A DNA stretch of 64,000 bases from Granulicella paludicola. GTDB lineage: Bacteria > Acidobacteriota > Terriglobia > Terriglobales > Acidobacteriaceae. Made by a program: the position numbers and the translations under genes. The stretch's first letter is position 1, and every line of letters starts with the position of its first letter. Positions 18,309 through 27,902 of this stretch are shown here, piece after piece. The notes under the pieces are model-generated. The model ran no database searches, had not been told where the DNA came from, and was given only the letters and a program-made list of their open reading frames with translations. The stretch is taken from NCBI RefSeq assembly GCF_025685545.1, contig NZ_JAGSYC010000025.1, positions 558,001 through 622,000 on the forward strand, in the 5' to 3' direction.

Positions 18309-18593
18309 CTAACGTCCGTTGGAGACGATCTGTAGGGTGCGCTCAGGGCGAACCGAGCGGACGGGGCGGCGTGTGCCCTGGCGGATCTGCGCGGAGTCAA
18401 GGCCGAGCTCGGTGAGCGTGCGGCTGAGCGTGTTCCGGTGCATGTTCAGCTCTTCGGCTGCTTTGCACTGGTTGCCACGATGGCGCGAGAGCACCTCGAG
18501 GATGTAATGCTTTTTGAATTCGCGGACAGCGTCAGCGTACGAGACACCGGCGGAGTACATCTGGAGGACGAGAGTATCGAGATCGCGTTTCAA
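18309..18593 (-). CDS. Fis-type helix-turn-helix protein
   Basis: 94 aa from a TTG start preceded by AAGGAAG. The core FKKHYILEVLSRHRGNQCKA followed by AEELNMHRNTLSR is the Fis/NtrC C-terminal DNA-binding helix-turn-helix, with a basic tail. It lacks receiver or AAA+ domains, so it works as a stand-alone nucleoid or regulatory protein. It is 29 nt upstream of the secretin gene on the same strand and may control it. Confidence 0.85.
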   Translation of the reverse strand: MKRDLDTLVLQMYSAGVSYADAVREFKKHYILEVLSRHRGNQCKAAEELNMHRNTLSRTLTELGLDSAQIRQGTRRPVRSVRPERTLQIVSNGR

Positions 18594-18690
18594 TCGCGCA
18601 GCTTCCTTACTTATGAACTAGTAGAGCTATTGTGCGACGGGCAGGCCTGTTTGATCCAACAGCAGTTTGTGTGCTTGAGAGGCAGATGCT

Positions 18691-19218
18691 TTAGAAGAGG
18701 TGCGGGTTGCGTATGCGCTCGAGACCCTTGCTGAGCTGCTGCTGGAGGTTCGACGGCATGACGAAGGATACAGCATGATTGGCCCGAAGAAAATACGGAG
18801 CGAGCGAAGAAGTTTGCACCCAGGGGGCGGTCGGGAGAAATGCCGTGACAACCAGTAATAATGCCAACCCCAGGAGGGCGCCGCGCAGGAAGCCGAAGCA
18901 GGCGCCGCCGAGGCGGTCAAGAAAGCCGAGGCCGACGGCGGAGGCTGTGCGGCTCAACAACTTACCGAGAAGTGCGGCGACGATCATGACCCCAGCGAGG
19001 ATCAGGAGGAAGGCGAGCAGGTCGGCGATGGGACGGTCGTTCACGATACCGTGCAGGCGAAGGCCGACGGTGTGGAAGTTCCAGCAGGCGAGCAGGAAGC
19101 CGATGACGAGGCCGCACAGGGAGAGCGCTTCGCGGAGCAGACCGCGCATGATGGCGCGGATCACCGAGTAGGCGAGAAGCAGGGCGAGTATCCAGTCGAG
19201 CGGATTGAGCGGGTTCAT
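18691..19218 (-). CDS. CvpA family membrane protein
   Basis: 175 aa with four membrane helices (about residues 8-25, 30-50, 65-88, 103-128). The start NPLDWILALLLAYSVIRAIM plus GLLREALSL match the CvpA family (PF02674). E. coli CvpA supports colicin V production and envelope homeostasis; the biochemical role is unclear. No ribosome site is visible because the hairpin at 19226-19255 ends seven bases before the ATG. Confidence 0.85.
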   Translation of the reverse strand: MNPLNPLDWILALLLAYSVIRAIMRGLLREALSLCGLVIGFLLACWNFHTVGLRLHGIVNDRPIADLLAFLLILAGVMIVAALLGKLLSRTASAVGLGFLDRLGGACFGFLRGALLGLALLLVVTAFLPTAPWVQTSSLAPYFLRANHAVSFVMPSNLQQQLSKGLERIRNPHLF

Positions 19219-19225
19219 AAGAGTG

Positions 19226-19255
19226 AAGGGAGACGGCGTTGTGGCCGTCTCCCTT
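19226..19255 (-). terminator. Perfect hairpin between smc and cvpA
   Basis: Twelve-base arms (AAGGGAGACGGC / GCCGTCTCCCTT) with a six-base loop. It lies after the smc stop on the minus strand and directly before the cvpA ATG. It has only a short T-rich tail, so full termination is uncertain and it may also limit cvpA translation. Confidence 0.6.
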
Positions 19256-19297
19256 GATGATCGCTACAGATGTTGGCGCCAACAAGTGGCGAGTTCG

Positions 19298-22200
19298 TTA
19301 CGCTGCGTTGCGCTTGACGGATTCGCGGCCCTGGCTGCGGCCACCGAGCGAGACGCTGACGATCTTCGAGACGCCGGGCTCCTGCATGGTGACACCGTAC
19401 ATGACATCGGCCTGCTCCATGGTGCGCTTGGAATGGGTGATGACAATGAACTGGGTGGTGTCGGACATTTCGGCGACGAGGCGCGAGAAGCGGCCGACGT
19501 TCGTCTCGTCGAGTGGGGCATCGACTTCGTCCAGTACGCAGAAAGGAGCGGGCTGGAACTGGAAGATGCCGACGAGCAGCGAGAGTGCGGTGAGGGCTTT
19601 TTCTCCGCCGGAGAGGAGCAGTACGTTTTGCAGCTTCTTGCCTGGGGGTGAGGCTATGATCTCGATGCCGCTCATGTCGGAGCTCTTGCCGGTGGCCTCG
19701 TCGACCTCGGTGAGTCGCATGAAGGCCTGACCGCCGCCGAAGAGCTTAGTAAAGGTGTTGGAGAAGTTCTCGTTGATGATCTTGTACGCCTCGTCGAACT
19801 TGATGCGCGAGACGTCGTCGATCTCCTTGATGGATTGCTGCGTGTTTTCGATGGAGTCGAGCAAGTCTTTGCGCTGAGTTTCGAGGAAGCCGTGACGTTC
19901 GGCGGTCTCTGTGTACTCCTCGAGGGCCATCATGTTGACCGGGCCCATGGCTTCGAGGCGCTGCTTGAGGCCGCGAGCGGCTTCGTCCTCGGCGGTGAGG
20001 GCATCGCCTTCGATGCGTTCGATGGCCGCGTCTTCGCGCAACACGATCGGCTCGACGGAGAGATCGTTGACGCAGGTGGCTTCGAGGTGCTCGAGGTCTG
20101 ATGTTAGCTTGGCGGCGCGGGCGCTTAGCGTGGCTCGCTGTTCGCGCAGCTGCTCAGTCTCATGACGAAGGGAGCGAAGCTGCACGTCAAGCTCGGCCAT
20201 CGCTGTGCGGAGTTCCTTCGCTTCGGCGGAGAGTGTCTCGCCTTCAGCGATGGCCTGCGCGCGCATCTCGCGGAGCTCTTCATGCTTGCCGCCTAGTTCA
20301 GTGGTCTCCTCTTCGCGACGCTGCTTTTCGGCGGCGGCGTTGGAGAGTTGTGACTCAAGCTGCGTGATGCGCTGCGACTGGCTTTCGAATAGACGATTGG
20401 TCTGCTCAAAGTTGGCGTTGGCGTTGCGGCGGCGCTCTTCGAGGCCTGCGAGGGCAGCGGCAGCGGCGCTGGCAGAGCTTTGAAGCTCTTCGCGAGCGAG
20501 ACGCAAGGAGACGATCTTTTCGCTGAGGTCGCTGACCTGCTGCTCGAGAGCGGCGCGCTCCTGCTCAAACTTGGTGGCGTCTTCGCGCTTGCGGGCAATG
20601 AGGTCGAGGCGACCCTGGCGCTGGTCATTGTTGCGGCCCTGCGCGATCTGCCATTGCTGCAGGCGGCTCTCTATGCGCGAGACCTCCTGCTCCATCTGTC
20701 GCAGGGCAGCGCCGGAGTTGGCGCTTTCGCGCTCGGCGTCGCGACGCTCGTGGTTCTTGGACTCGATGGTGGCGTTGTGCTCGGCGATCTCTGCTGTGAG
20801 CGTAGCCGTGGTCTGCTCGGTCTGCTCGAGTTCGGCTTCTACGCCTTCGAGCTTCGTCTGCAACTCGCCGAGTTCGCGCTTCAGTGCGAGCGGCCCCTGC
20901 TCACGCGGTTTGCCGCCAGTGACGGTGAGATTGTGGAAGGTCTCGCCGGTAGGAGAGAGAAAGTAGGCCTGCGGATACTGCGCTGCGAGCCGCTGGGCGG
21001 TGGCGCTGTCAGGAGCGATGAAGCCTTCGCGCAACTTGGGCAGCAGGGTTTCGAGGGAACGACCGAAATCTGCCACGCCGTCCTTAGCGACGACGCGAAC
21101 GCAGTCGCGAAGGGCGACGACGCCTTCAGGGTTGGAGATGGGCATCGCGCCAGGAGCGGGGACGGTGACGTGCGCGCCATCGGGATGCACGAGAAGAGTG
21201 GCGCGACCGGCGACGTTGGAGTGGAGCATCTTCACACTCTCGTCGGCTGCGTCCCATGTGCGAACGACGACGTAGTTGAGCTCTTCGCGCAGGAACTCGT
21301 CGACGATCTCGCCATACTTGCCGTCAACTTCAAGGAAGTCGGCGAGGGTGCCGATGGGAGCAGAGGCCGAGTCATTGTGCTTGGCCTTCAGAATGTTGCG
21401 AACCGTGTCGGTGGAGTAGCTGTGCTCGCGAATAAGAGCTTCGAGCGAGCTGCGACGACCGGAGAAGGAGGCACGCTGTCCGCGCAACTCATCACCGCGA
21501 CGACGTGACTGGATTTCTGCGATGCGCTTGCTGTCGAGGGTCTGGCGAAGCTCGCTGATCTCGGCTTCGAGACGCTTGAGGCGGGCGGTCACATCTTCGA
21601 AGGAGATCTGGAGCTGGCCGCGCTGCACGCCAAGCTGTTCGAGCTCCTGGCGTGCGGTGTTTGACTCCGCGCTGAGGCGTTCGTTTTCGCGGTCGAGACC
21701 GGCGAGGGCAGCGTCGGCCTGGGCGATTTCGTTATTGGCCTGCCCGGCGCGTTGCATGGACTGCATGGCGGTGCGGCGGTGGTTTTCGGCGAGGGCCTCG
21801 GCGGCGAGGACGCTGCGCGTGGCTTCATGCGCTTGCGCCTGTTGCGCGTTGGCGGCTTCGCGGGCAGAGCCGGACTCGCTGGTGGCGCTTTCGAGGAAGC
21901 TGCGATGCTGCTCGCGCTCGCTGGCGAGGGCTTCGAGCTGTCCGCGGGCCTGAGCGAGGTCTTCGTTGCCGGTTTCGAGGCGCTGCGTTAATTCGGTGAC
22001 GCGGTCGGCGTTGGAGGCGGTACGGGCTGCGATGCGCTCCAGTTCGACGGCGCTGGTGTTAGCACGGGAGCCGGCTTCGCGGATCTGCCCGTCGAGCTCG
22101 TAGCCGCGAGCGACTCCGGTGGAGTGCTCTGCATCCATCAGCTCCAGCTGCGCTGCCTGACCATCGATCAGCTCGGCAAGACGAGCGATCTCTGTGGTGG

Positions 22201-23218
22201 CGGCAGACTGCTCGGTGTCCATCTGCGTGAGTCGGCTGGCGAGCACGACGCGCAGCTTGGCGCGAAGTTCGTCGCGCAGGGCACCGTAACGCTCTGCCTT
22301 GGCGGCCTGGCGCTTGAGCACGCCCATCTGGCGCGTGACTTCTTCGAAGATGTCGTTGACGCGGGAGAGGTTCTGCTTGGCGGCTTCGAGTCGCAGTTCG
22401 GCGAGACGCTTCTTCGTCTTGAAGCGGGTGATGCCTGCAGCTTCTTCGATGATGGCGCGGCGATCGAGCGGCTTGGACGACAGGAGCTGTCCGATGCGTT
22501 CCTGACCGATGATGGCGTAGCTTTCGCCGCCGAGGCCGGTGCCCATGAAGATGTCTTTGATGTCGGAGAGACGGCAGATCTTGCCGTTGAGCAGGTACTC
22601 GGATTCGCCGGAGCGGAAGAGGCGGCGGGTGACGGTGATTTCACCGGCACGGACGGGAGCGCGGCCGAACTTGCGGCGGCGGATCTTCAGGACGACATTG
22701 TTTTCAGGGGAGAGCTCGGCGGACGCGTCGCCTTCGGCGGCCTTGTCGCCCTTCTTCTGCGGAACTTCGGCCTCGTAGGTGGTGCCGGGCTGGGCTTCGA
22801 TGGTGGCGTCTTCCGTTTCCTGCGCCGCTGCTTCGCGGACGGCAGACTCGTCCCAGTCACCCTGGGAGTCGATCGGCGTAGTGGCAGCTTCGCCTTCGGG
22901 GGCGCCGATGGCCTCTTCGCCCTCCGCGAGGGTGTTGCCGTCGTAGACCTCAGGGTCGACAAGAGTCAGCGAGACCTCGGCCATGCCTGTCGGCTTGCGC
23001 GTGCGCGTACCGGCGAAGATGACGTCTTCCATCTTGATGCCGCGCAGGCTCTTGGCCGACTGCTCGCCCAGCACCCAGGTGATGGCGTCCGAGATATTCG
23101 ACTTGCCACAGCCGTTCGGGCCGACGATGGCTGCGATACCTTCGCCGGTGAGCTGGACCTCTGTACGGTCGCAAAACGACTTGAAGCCGAGGATCTGAAC
23201 CTTTTTGAGCTTGAGCAA
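19298..23218 (-). CDS. smc: Chromosome segregation ATPase SMC
   Basis: 1306 aa, longer than the usual 1150-1200. The N-terminal head has Walker A GPNGCGKSN (residues 33-41) and VLGEQSAKSLRG. Two long coiled coils surround a hinge (about residues 590-750). The C-terminal head has signature LLLSGGEKALTALSLL, Walker B CVLDEVDAPLDE and VITHSKRTM. The extra length comes from an Asp/Glu/Ala-rich stretch of about 80 residues (roughly 93-173) inside the N-terminal head, between EVSLTLVDPEVY and VVLKIRRRKF. SMC dimers with ScpA/ScpB organise and separate chromosomes; ScpAB are not in the window. Confidence 0.95.
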   Translation of the reverse strand: MLKLKKVQILGFKSFCDRTEVQLTGEGIAAIVGPNGCGKSNISDAITWVLGEQSAKSLRGIKMEDVIFAGTRTRKPTGMAEVSLTLVDPEVYDGNTLAEGEEAIGAPEGEAATTPIDSQGDWDESAVREAAAQETEDATIEAQPGTTYEAEVPQKKGDKAAEGDASAELSPENNVVLKIRRRKFGRAPVRAGEITVTRRLFRSGESEYLLNGKICRLSDIKDIFMGTGLGGESYAIIGQERIGQLLSSKPLDRRAIIEEAAGITRFKTKKRLAELRLEAAKQNLSRVNDIFEEVTRQMGVLKRQAAKAERYGALRDELRAKLRVVLASRLTQMDTEQSAATTEIARLAELIDGQAAQLELMDAEHSTGVARGYELDGQIREAGSRANTSAVELERIAARTASNADRVTELTQRLETGNEDLAQARGQLEALASEREQHRSFLESATSESGSAREAANAQQAQAHEATRSVLAAEALAENHRRTAMQSMQRAGQANNEIAQADAALAGLDRENERLSAESNTARQELEQLGVQRGQLQISFEDVTARLKRLEAEISELRQTLDSKRIAEIQSRRRGDELRGQRASFSGRRSSLEALIREHSYSTDTVRNILKAKHNDSASAPIGTLADFLEVDGKYGEIVDEFLREELNYVVVRTWDAADESVKMLHSNVAGRATLLVHPDGAHVTVPAPGAMPISNPEGVVALRDCVRVVAKDGVADFGRSLETLLPKLREGFIAPDSATAQRLAAQYPQAYFLSPTGETFHNLTVTGGKPREQGPLALKRELGELQTKLEGVEAELEQTEQTTATLTAEIAEHNATIESKNHERRDAERESANSGAALRQMEQEVSRIESRLQQWQIAQGRNNDQRQGRLDLIARKREDATKFEQERAALEQQVSDLSEKIVSLRLAREELQSSASAAAAALAGLEERRRNANANFEQTNRLFESQSQRITQLESQLSNAAAEKQRREEETTELGGKHEELREMRAQAIAEGETLSAEAKELRTAMAELDVQLRSLRHETEQLREQRATLSARAAKLTSDLEHLEATCVNDLSVEPIVLREDAAIERIEGDALTAEDEAARGLKQRLEAMGPVNMMALEEYTETAERHGFLETQRKDLLDSIENTQQSIKEIDDVSRIKFDEAYKIINENFSNTFTKLFGGGQAFMRLTEVDEATGKSSDMSGIEIIASPPGKKLQNVLLLSGGEKALTALSLLVGIFQFQPAPFCVLDEVDAPLDETNVGRFSRLVAEMSDTTQFIVITHSKRTMEQADVMYGVTMQEPGVSKIVSVSLGGRSQGRESVKRNAA

Positions 23219-23702
23219 GGAAGTAGGACCTTTTCTTGAGCAGGGGTGTTGAGGTGCAATCGGCGAGGCCTGCCGGACCCGCGTCTGGTCGAATCGTAAG
23301 CGGCGTCAGGGGGTGAATCAACCCGAATCTAGGCCGAATTGTGGATAAGGGCGTCCGGAATTGAAGGTTTTTTGCCGGATTTAGCTACGTTGGCGGATGA
23401 GAGATGGGAGTGCCCATTTTGGGGTGCAATCTGTTCGCTGGAATTTGCATCCAAGGCGATAGAGAGACGCCGCAACCTGTCCAGGTTGGTGGGGTTCCCA
23501 ATGGTGTTGAGAAGGGCAGGAGGCGGCTATGTTTCGACCAAAAGCGACAGCGGTTGCACAGCGCGACCGCGATTCTTATAATCCGCATCATCCGGCTAAC
23601 GGCGTCTGTCTCCCTGAAACGTCTACAGTTTGGAGCGCGGACTGCGCTAATCTATTTGAATACCGGCAACATTCCATGAACGGTTCGAGGAGAACTTTAC
23701 TT
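23219..23702. other. 484-nt intergenic region between divergent genes
   Basis: No convincing gene; the short ORFs lack ribosome sites and family resemblance. It contains the upstream region of smc (leftward) and the strong rightward promoter at 23554-23582, leaving a 5' leader of roughly 110 nt before the secreted-protein gene. Confidence 0.6.
23554..23582 (+). promoter_or_regulatory. Near-consensus sigma-70 promoter
   Basis: TTGCAC, 17-nt spacer, TATAAT. It is the best promoter match in the window and drives the 426-aa secreted protein gene, implying high expression. Confidence 0.75.
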
Positions 23703-24983
23703 ATGAAGAAGGTCGTACTTGCTTCGCTGCTGGCCGTAGCCTGCGCACTGCCCATGGCAACTCTTGCACACGCCCAGGACCCTGCGGGCCAGGTCGCGAT
23801 GTCGGCTGATGAGTACACAGCGTATAACAACGCCAACACTCAGACTGATCCGGCCGCCAAGGCACAGGCCTTCCAGGCATATCTCAAGGCGTATCCGAAG
23901 TCGAGCGTCAAGCTGGCGGTGCTCACGCAGATTGTGGCCCTTTATAGCCAGACGACGAACAAGGATGCCACGCTGGCCGCAGCCGATGACCTGCTCGCTG
24001 CCGATCCGGGCAACCTGCGCGCTCTCGCGATCAAGGTTTACTACCTCCGCGCCGAGGGTGATGCTGCTACAGATCCTGCTGCAAAGCAGGCGGCGCTGGA
24101 TAAGGCCGCCGGTTACGCAAATCAGGGTCTGTCTGCTACCGGTTCCACGGGTGTTTCTGCTGATGACTACAAGAAGTTCAAGGACGCGACGATGCCGACC
24201 TTCGAGAGCACGATCGCCGATGACGATCTTGCCAAGAAGGATAACGCCGGTGCGATTACGGCTCTGAAGACCGAGCTGGCTGCTGTTCCCGTGGCCGACA
24301 CTCAGGACCCGAACAAGCAGCTGCAGGATGTTTACGTGCTGGCCCAGGCGTATTACACCTCCACGCCGCCGGACTATCTGAACTGTGCCTGGTATGCGAC
24401 CCGTGCTGCGAACTTCGCTCCGGCGAACTTCAAGCCGACCATCCAGCAGCTTGCGACTTACTGCTACAAGAAGTTCCATGGCGGAGCGGATGGCTACGAT
24501 GCTCTGCAGACTGCAGTGGCAACGAACCTGAATCCACCTGCCGGTCTACTTGAAGGCATCAAGCCTGCACCGAAGCCGGAAGACATGGTGCACAGCCTGG
24601 TAGCCTCGACGCCTGACCTTGCAACGCTTGCCCTTGGTGACAAGGAGACAGCTCTGCAGTACGGCACGAAGGATGATGCAGACAAGGTCTTCGCTTCGGT
24701 GAAGGGCAAGTCGGTTTCGTTCCCGGATGTAACGGTTGTTAGCGCGTCGGGGGCCTCGATTGTGCTGATGGTTTCCGACGACGCAAATGCAAGCAAGACG
24801 CCAGACTTCACCATCAACCTGAAGGAGGCTCCGAAGACCGAGCCGGCTGCTGGAGAGAAGATCACCGTCGAAGGCACCTACGATTCCTACACCTCTAACC
24901 CGCTGATGATTACGCTGACTGATGGCACGATCGTTCCGAAGACGCCTGCAAAGGCTCCGGTACGCCGCCGCCCCGCTCACTAA
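23703..24983 (+). CDS. Secreted TPR-like protein of unknown function
   Basis: 426 aa from ATG 23703 (AGGAGA upstream); in-frame sequence further upstream is excluded by this start and the signal peptide (KKVVLASLLAVACALPMATLAHA). Helical repeat features cover about residues 35-290 (AKAQAFQAYLKAYPKSS, LAAADDLLAADPGNLRAL, QDVYVLAQAYYTSTPPDY). The C-terminal third (SVSFPDVTVVSASGASIVLM ... VEGTYDSYTSNP) looks like a beta domain. The tail is Pro/Arg-rich (PVRRRPAH). I do not recognise a named family. A strong promoter and strong terminator suggest an abundant envelope protein. Confidence 0.8.
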   Translation: MKKVVLASLLAVACALPMATLAHAQDPAGQVAMSADEYTAYNNANTQTDPAAKAQAFQAYLKAYPKSSVKLAVLTQIVALYSQTTNKDATLAAADDLLAADPGNLRALAIKVYYLRAEGDAATDPAAKQAALDKAAGYANQGLSATGSTGVSADDYKKFKDATMPTFESTIADDDLAKKDNAGAITALKTELAAVPVADTQDPNKQLQDVYVLAQAYYTSTPPDYLNCAWYATRAANFAPANFKPTIQQLATYCYKKFHGGADGYDALQTAVATNLNPPAGLLEGIKPAPKPEDMVHSLVASTPDLATLALGDKETALQYGTKDDADKVFASVKGKSVSFPDVTVVSASGASIVLMVSDDANASKTPDFTINLKEAPKTEPAAGEKITVEGTYDSYTSNPLMITLTDGTIVPKTPAKAPVRRRPAH

Positions 24984-24998
24984 TCCTCAACGATTTGC

Positions 24999-25038
24999 AA
25001 AGTAGAACGGCCTCCTGCAAAGGAGGCCGTTCTACTTT
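24999..25038. terminator. Strong bidirectional terminator
   Basis: A perfect 18-bp stem (AAAGTAGAACGGCCTCCT and complement) with a GCAA tetraloop. It sits between the rightward secreted-protein gene and the leftward large PIG-L gene. Confidence 0.9.
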
Positions 25039-25057
25039 TGTGGCTGAGTATGACGCG

Positions 25058-27841
25058 TCATTTCACGAGCAAATTTGCAAAGACGCGAAAGGCTCCGGGA
25101 ACAGCTTCGGGGAGCTGGCGATAGATGGCGAAGGCGCAGTAGGTCCAGCGACCGGAGCCAAGCTGCGTAGTGATCAGTCCACCTTGTTGTGGATCTTCGC
25201 CGGGGTCGTGGGTTTCGGTTAAGGCCGTGTATTTTTCGTCCCAGGTACGAAGAAAGCCGTGGCCGCGCTCCTCAATCCAATGGTCGAAGTCTGCGGGCGT
25301 GATGCGGTTGGGTGATGAGAGCAGGGGAGAAGTCGGCACAAGCAGATGTACGGGGTCGGTTTCGTCTACGACCTTCTCGGCATCGTGGCCGAGGGTGAGT
25401 GGGTAGGGAGCATCATCGCCGGTGAACTCCGTTGTCTGATACTGCACGACGACGTTTCCTCCGTTACGTGCGAAGTCAAGCAAGGCTTTGGTGGGAGCGC
25501 CGTGAAGTTCAGGCAGGGCGGCGTAGGTGCGAACGCCAAGGATGACGGTGTCGAACTTTTTCAGGGTATCGGCGTTGATGTCAGCGAGGGTCAATAGTGC
25601 GGGCTTCATGCCAATGGACGCGAGCGCTTCTGGTACGGCGTCGCCGGTGCCGGGCAGGTAGCCGATGCGGAGGTGTGCAGGCAGCTTCAGGTCGACGGGA
25701 ACAATGCGGTCCTTTGCCGGGGTGAAGAAGATGGTGCGGGGAAGATCGCCATAGCCGATGGTCCGATAACCCTCGGCATACGTGCTGCCTGTGGGCAGAG
25801 CAACGGACGCGGTTAGTGTAGCGGTGCTCTGTCGCTCTGCTGGGGGCGTCACAAGAAAGATAGTCTTGCCGTCTAGCGGCTTCGGCTGCGTTGGCTTGAC
25901 GGTCCATCGTGCGGGCACGCTCAAATGAACTGTCGGCGGCTCCTGTGGCTTGAGACCTTTCTCTACCTTGTAGGAGCTATCGCGGGAATAGGTCGAGCTT
26001 GCGTTAGCTACGAGTTCGAAGTTCCATTCGCTCTGCAGAAGAACCTGCGCGTTCGAAGAGAGTGCGAGGTTCACTGCTGGTACAAAGCTGATCGGTTGAG
26101 GTCCGTCGTGTACAATGCGTCCAAGTTCGATGACTGCGCCGCGGTACTCGATTCTGGCCCATGCCGTGAGGGCAGGAGGCGCGACGGGGGCGTTGCGCAG
26201 TTCAGGACGTGCAAGTTGATAGACAGGCATCTCAAGATCACTGCGACGGAAGTAGGGCCGCGTGATGTTGGTTGTAAACGTTGGCTTCGCCGTCAGTGTG
26301 AAAGAAAGTGGATGATCGACCGTGAGATGGTTGCGTTCTGCGCTTACATCGTCGGTGGTTTCTTTGCCGCCAGCTGCATTGTTCAACCAGCTCGACTTGC
26401 CATGCAGAGCTTCGGCGGACTTTACACGCACCTGCGACCATACAGAGACACCAGTGTCAGCGGAATGCTCGGTGCCTGTCGCGGTCGCATCCAAGCTCAG
26501 GCCAAGGGATAGCACGAGAGCATCATTCAACTGCGCTGTCTTGATATGCAGCTCGTGCAGCACGCTCTCGCGCTGAGTTGCATCAAAGTCTGCATTGGCA
26601 ATCCGCTCTTCCAGCCCGCGCGCCTGTTGCAGCGCGTCGGCAAGCAGTGGAGCGAGCTTTTCAGGCTGCGCGATCTTGAACTGCTTCGTGGCATTTTCGA
26701 TCTGGGCGCTCAGCAGCTCCAGCGAATCATGTAGATACTTCGGTGAGTCGGGCGCCATCGTGGCGATACCGAAAAGGCTAGTGTCGATGCCATCGAAGAA
26801 GTTGGCATCTTCGGCGGGCTTGCTGTTTGCTTGCACGTGCGAGCCGTACAAGTGAAAGCTGGAGTCGAACTTGCCGGCGCCCGGCATGCGCATTCCAGGG
26901 CCGGTCTGTGATTTCTGCTGCGCAAGGCCAATTCGTGCGAACTGCACGTAACTGAGAGAGCTGCCATCGTCCGCCTTTAGCAGCGAGTCCGGCTGGCCCT
27001 CGTGTACTACGACGTCGATCGATGGAGGTGTTGTCGTCACTTCGCCGCTGACGTAGTTTTCAAAGCGCGGCTGCGTGTACTGGTTTGTCGCGTAGTCGAA
27101 GAGACCTTTCTCGGTGATCGACTGCGTCGGGACTCGAGCGAAGACCTTTAGCGGCTGCCAGGGAAGGATGCCCTCGGCTGTGAGTTCGGGAAAGACTTTG
27201 GGATCGCCCGCAGCCTTGAAGGCCTCCTGCGCGATCTCTCCGGAGACCTGATGCTGACCGTGGCCATCGGTCACGCCGCCGATAAACGTTGCTGTCAGCA
27301 CCAAGGGCCGGTAGATACGGATGGCGCGCACGACGTCATAGAGCACGCGCTCATGTGTCCACTTTCCGAAGGCTTCTTCCTTGGTCTTTGAGAAGCCGAA
27401 GTCGACCTCTGTGCCGAAGAATTGATCGATGCCGGAGTAGCGGTCGCAGGCGAGGAGCTCCTGTGTGCGGAGCAGTCCGAGGGCATCCTCGAAGTCGCCG
27501 GTCATGGCGTTTTGACCACCTTCACCGCGGGTGAGAGAGAGGTCTGCGACGCGTGCGCCGATACCGCGAGAATAGAAGGTCAGCATCCCGCCGTCTTCAT
27601 CGTCGGGGTGGGCGACTATGTTCATTATCGAAGCTCGCGTGTTGAGCCTGCGAAGCATTTGCTGGAGACCGGAGGCGCCCTGATCGACAGGCAGCTCGCG
27701 GCCATCGTGAGGTTTGACGCGCTCGCCGCCCAAGTTAGCGGGATCGGAGAAGTTCGTCTTGCTGGTAGCAGTCTGGACACCAGTTTGGGCAGACGCGGTC
27801 GAGAGCAGCAGCGTGAGGCTGAGGGCAGGGATCAGTCGCAT
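25058..27841 (-). CDS. Large secreted PIG-L family protein
   Basis: 927 aa with a signal peptide (MRLIPALSLTLLLSTASA). The N-terminal PIG-L domain has the intact metal motif NIVAHPDDEDGG (about residue 77) and TRGEGGQNAMTGD; GHGQHQVSG supplies the second His site. A long beta-rich C-terminal part (residues 300-900) follows, ending in a segment (YLPGTGDAVPEALASIGM, TVILGVRTYAALPE) resembling a ThuA/glutamine-amidotransferase-like fold. Deacetylation of an extracellular amino sugar is the family-based guess. It is divergent from the APC permease. Confidence 0.85.
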   Translation of the reverse strand: MRLIPALSLTLLLSTASAQTGVQTATSKTNFSDPANLGGERVKPHDGRELPVDQGASGLQQMLRRLNTRASIMNIVAHPDDEDGGMLTFYSRGIGARVADLSLTRGEGGQNAMTGDFEDALGLLRTQELLACDRYSGIDQFFGTEVDFGFSKTKEEAFGKWTHERVLYDVVRAIRIYRPLVLTATFIGGVTDGHGQHQVSGEIAQEAFKAAGDPKVFPELTAEGILPWQPLKVFARVPTQSITEKGLFDYATNQYTQPRFENYVSGEVTTTPPSIDVVVHEGQPDSLLKADDGSSLSYVQFARIGLAQQKSQTGPGMRMPGAGKFDSSFHLYGSHVQANSKPAEDANFFDGIDTSLFGIATMAPDSPKYLHDSLELLSAQIENATKQFKIAQPEKLAPLLADALQQARGLEERIANADFDATQRESVLHELHIKTAQLNDALVLSLGLSLDATATGTEHSADTGVSVWSQVRVKSAEALHGKSSWLNNAAGGKETTDDVSAERNHLTVDHPLSFTLTAKPTFTTNITRPYFRRSDLEMPVYQLARPELRNAPVAPPALTAWARIEYRGAVIELGRIVHDGPQPISFVPAVNLALSSNAQVLLQSEWNFELVANASSTYSRDSSYKVEKGLKPQEPPTVHLSVPARWTVKPTQPKPLDGKTIFLVTPPAERQSTATLTASVALPTGSTYAEGYRTIGYGDLPRTIFFTPAKDRIVPVDLKLPAHLRIGYLPGTGDAVPEALASIGMKPALLTLADINADTLKKFDTVILGVRTYAALPELHGAPTKALLDFARNGGNVVVQYQTTEFTGDDAPYPLTLGHDAEKVVDETDPVHLLVPTSPLLSSPNRITPADFDHWIEERGHGFLRTWDEKYTALTETHDPGEDPQQGGLITTQLGSGRWTYCAFAIYRQLPEAVPGAFRVFANLLVK

Positions 27842-27902
27842 ACACTAGGTTCGCATACCGTGAAGGTTCGACGAACCGCAAACTTTGCATAGACTGATAG
27901 TT

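Noticed and set aside
22124-23239. 371-codon plus-strand frame
   Set aside because: Antisense to smc; low-complexity Ala/Gly/Asp translation, no ribosome site, no family pattern.
23339-23679. Two overlapping short rightward ORFs in the smc upstream gap
   Set aside because: No ribosome sites, no recognisable protein features, and one overlaps the near-consensus promoter at 23554-23582.
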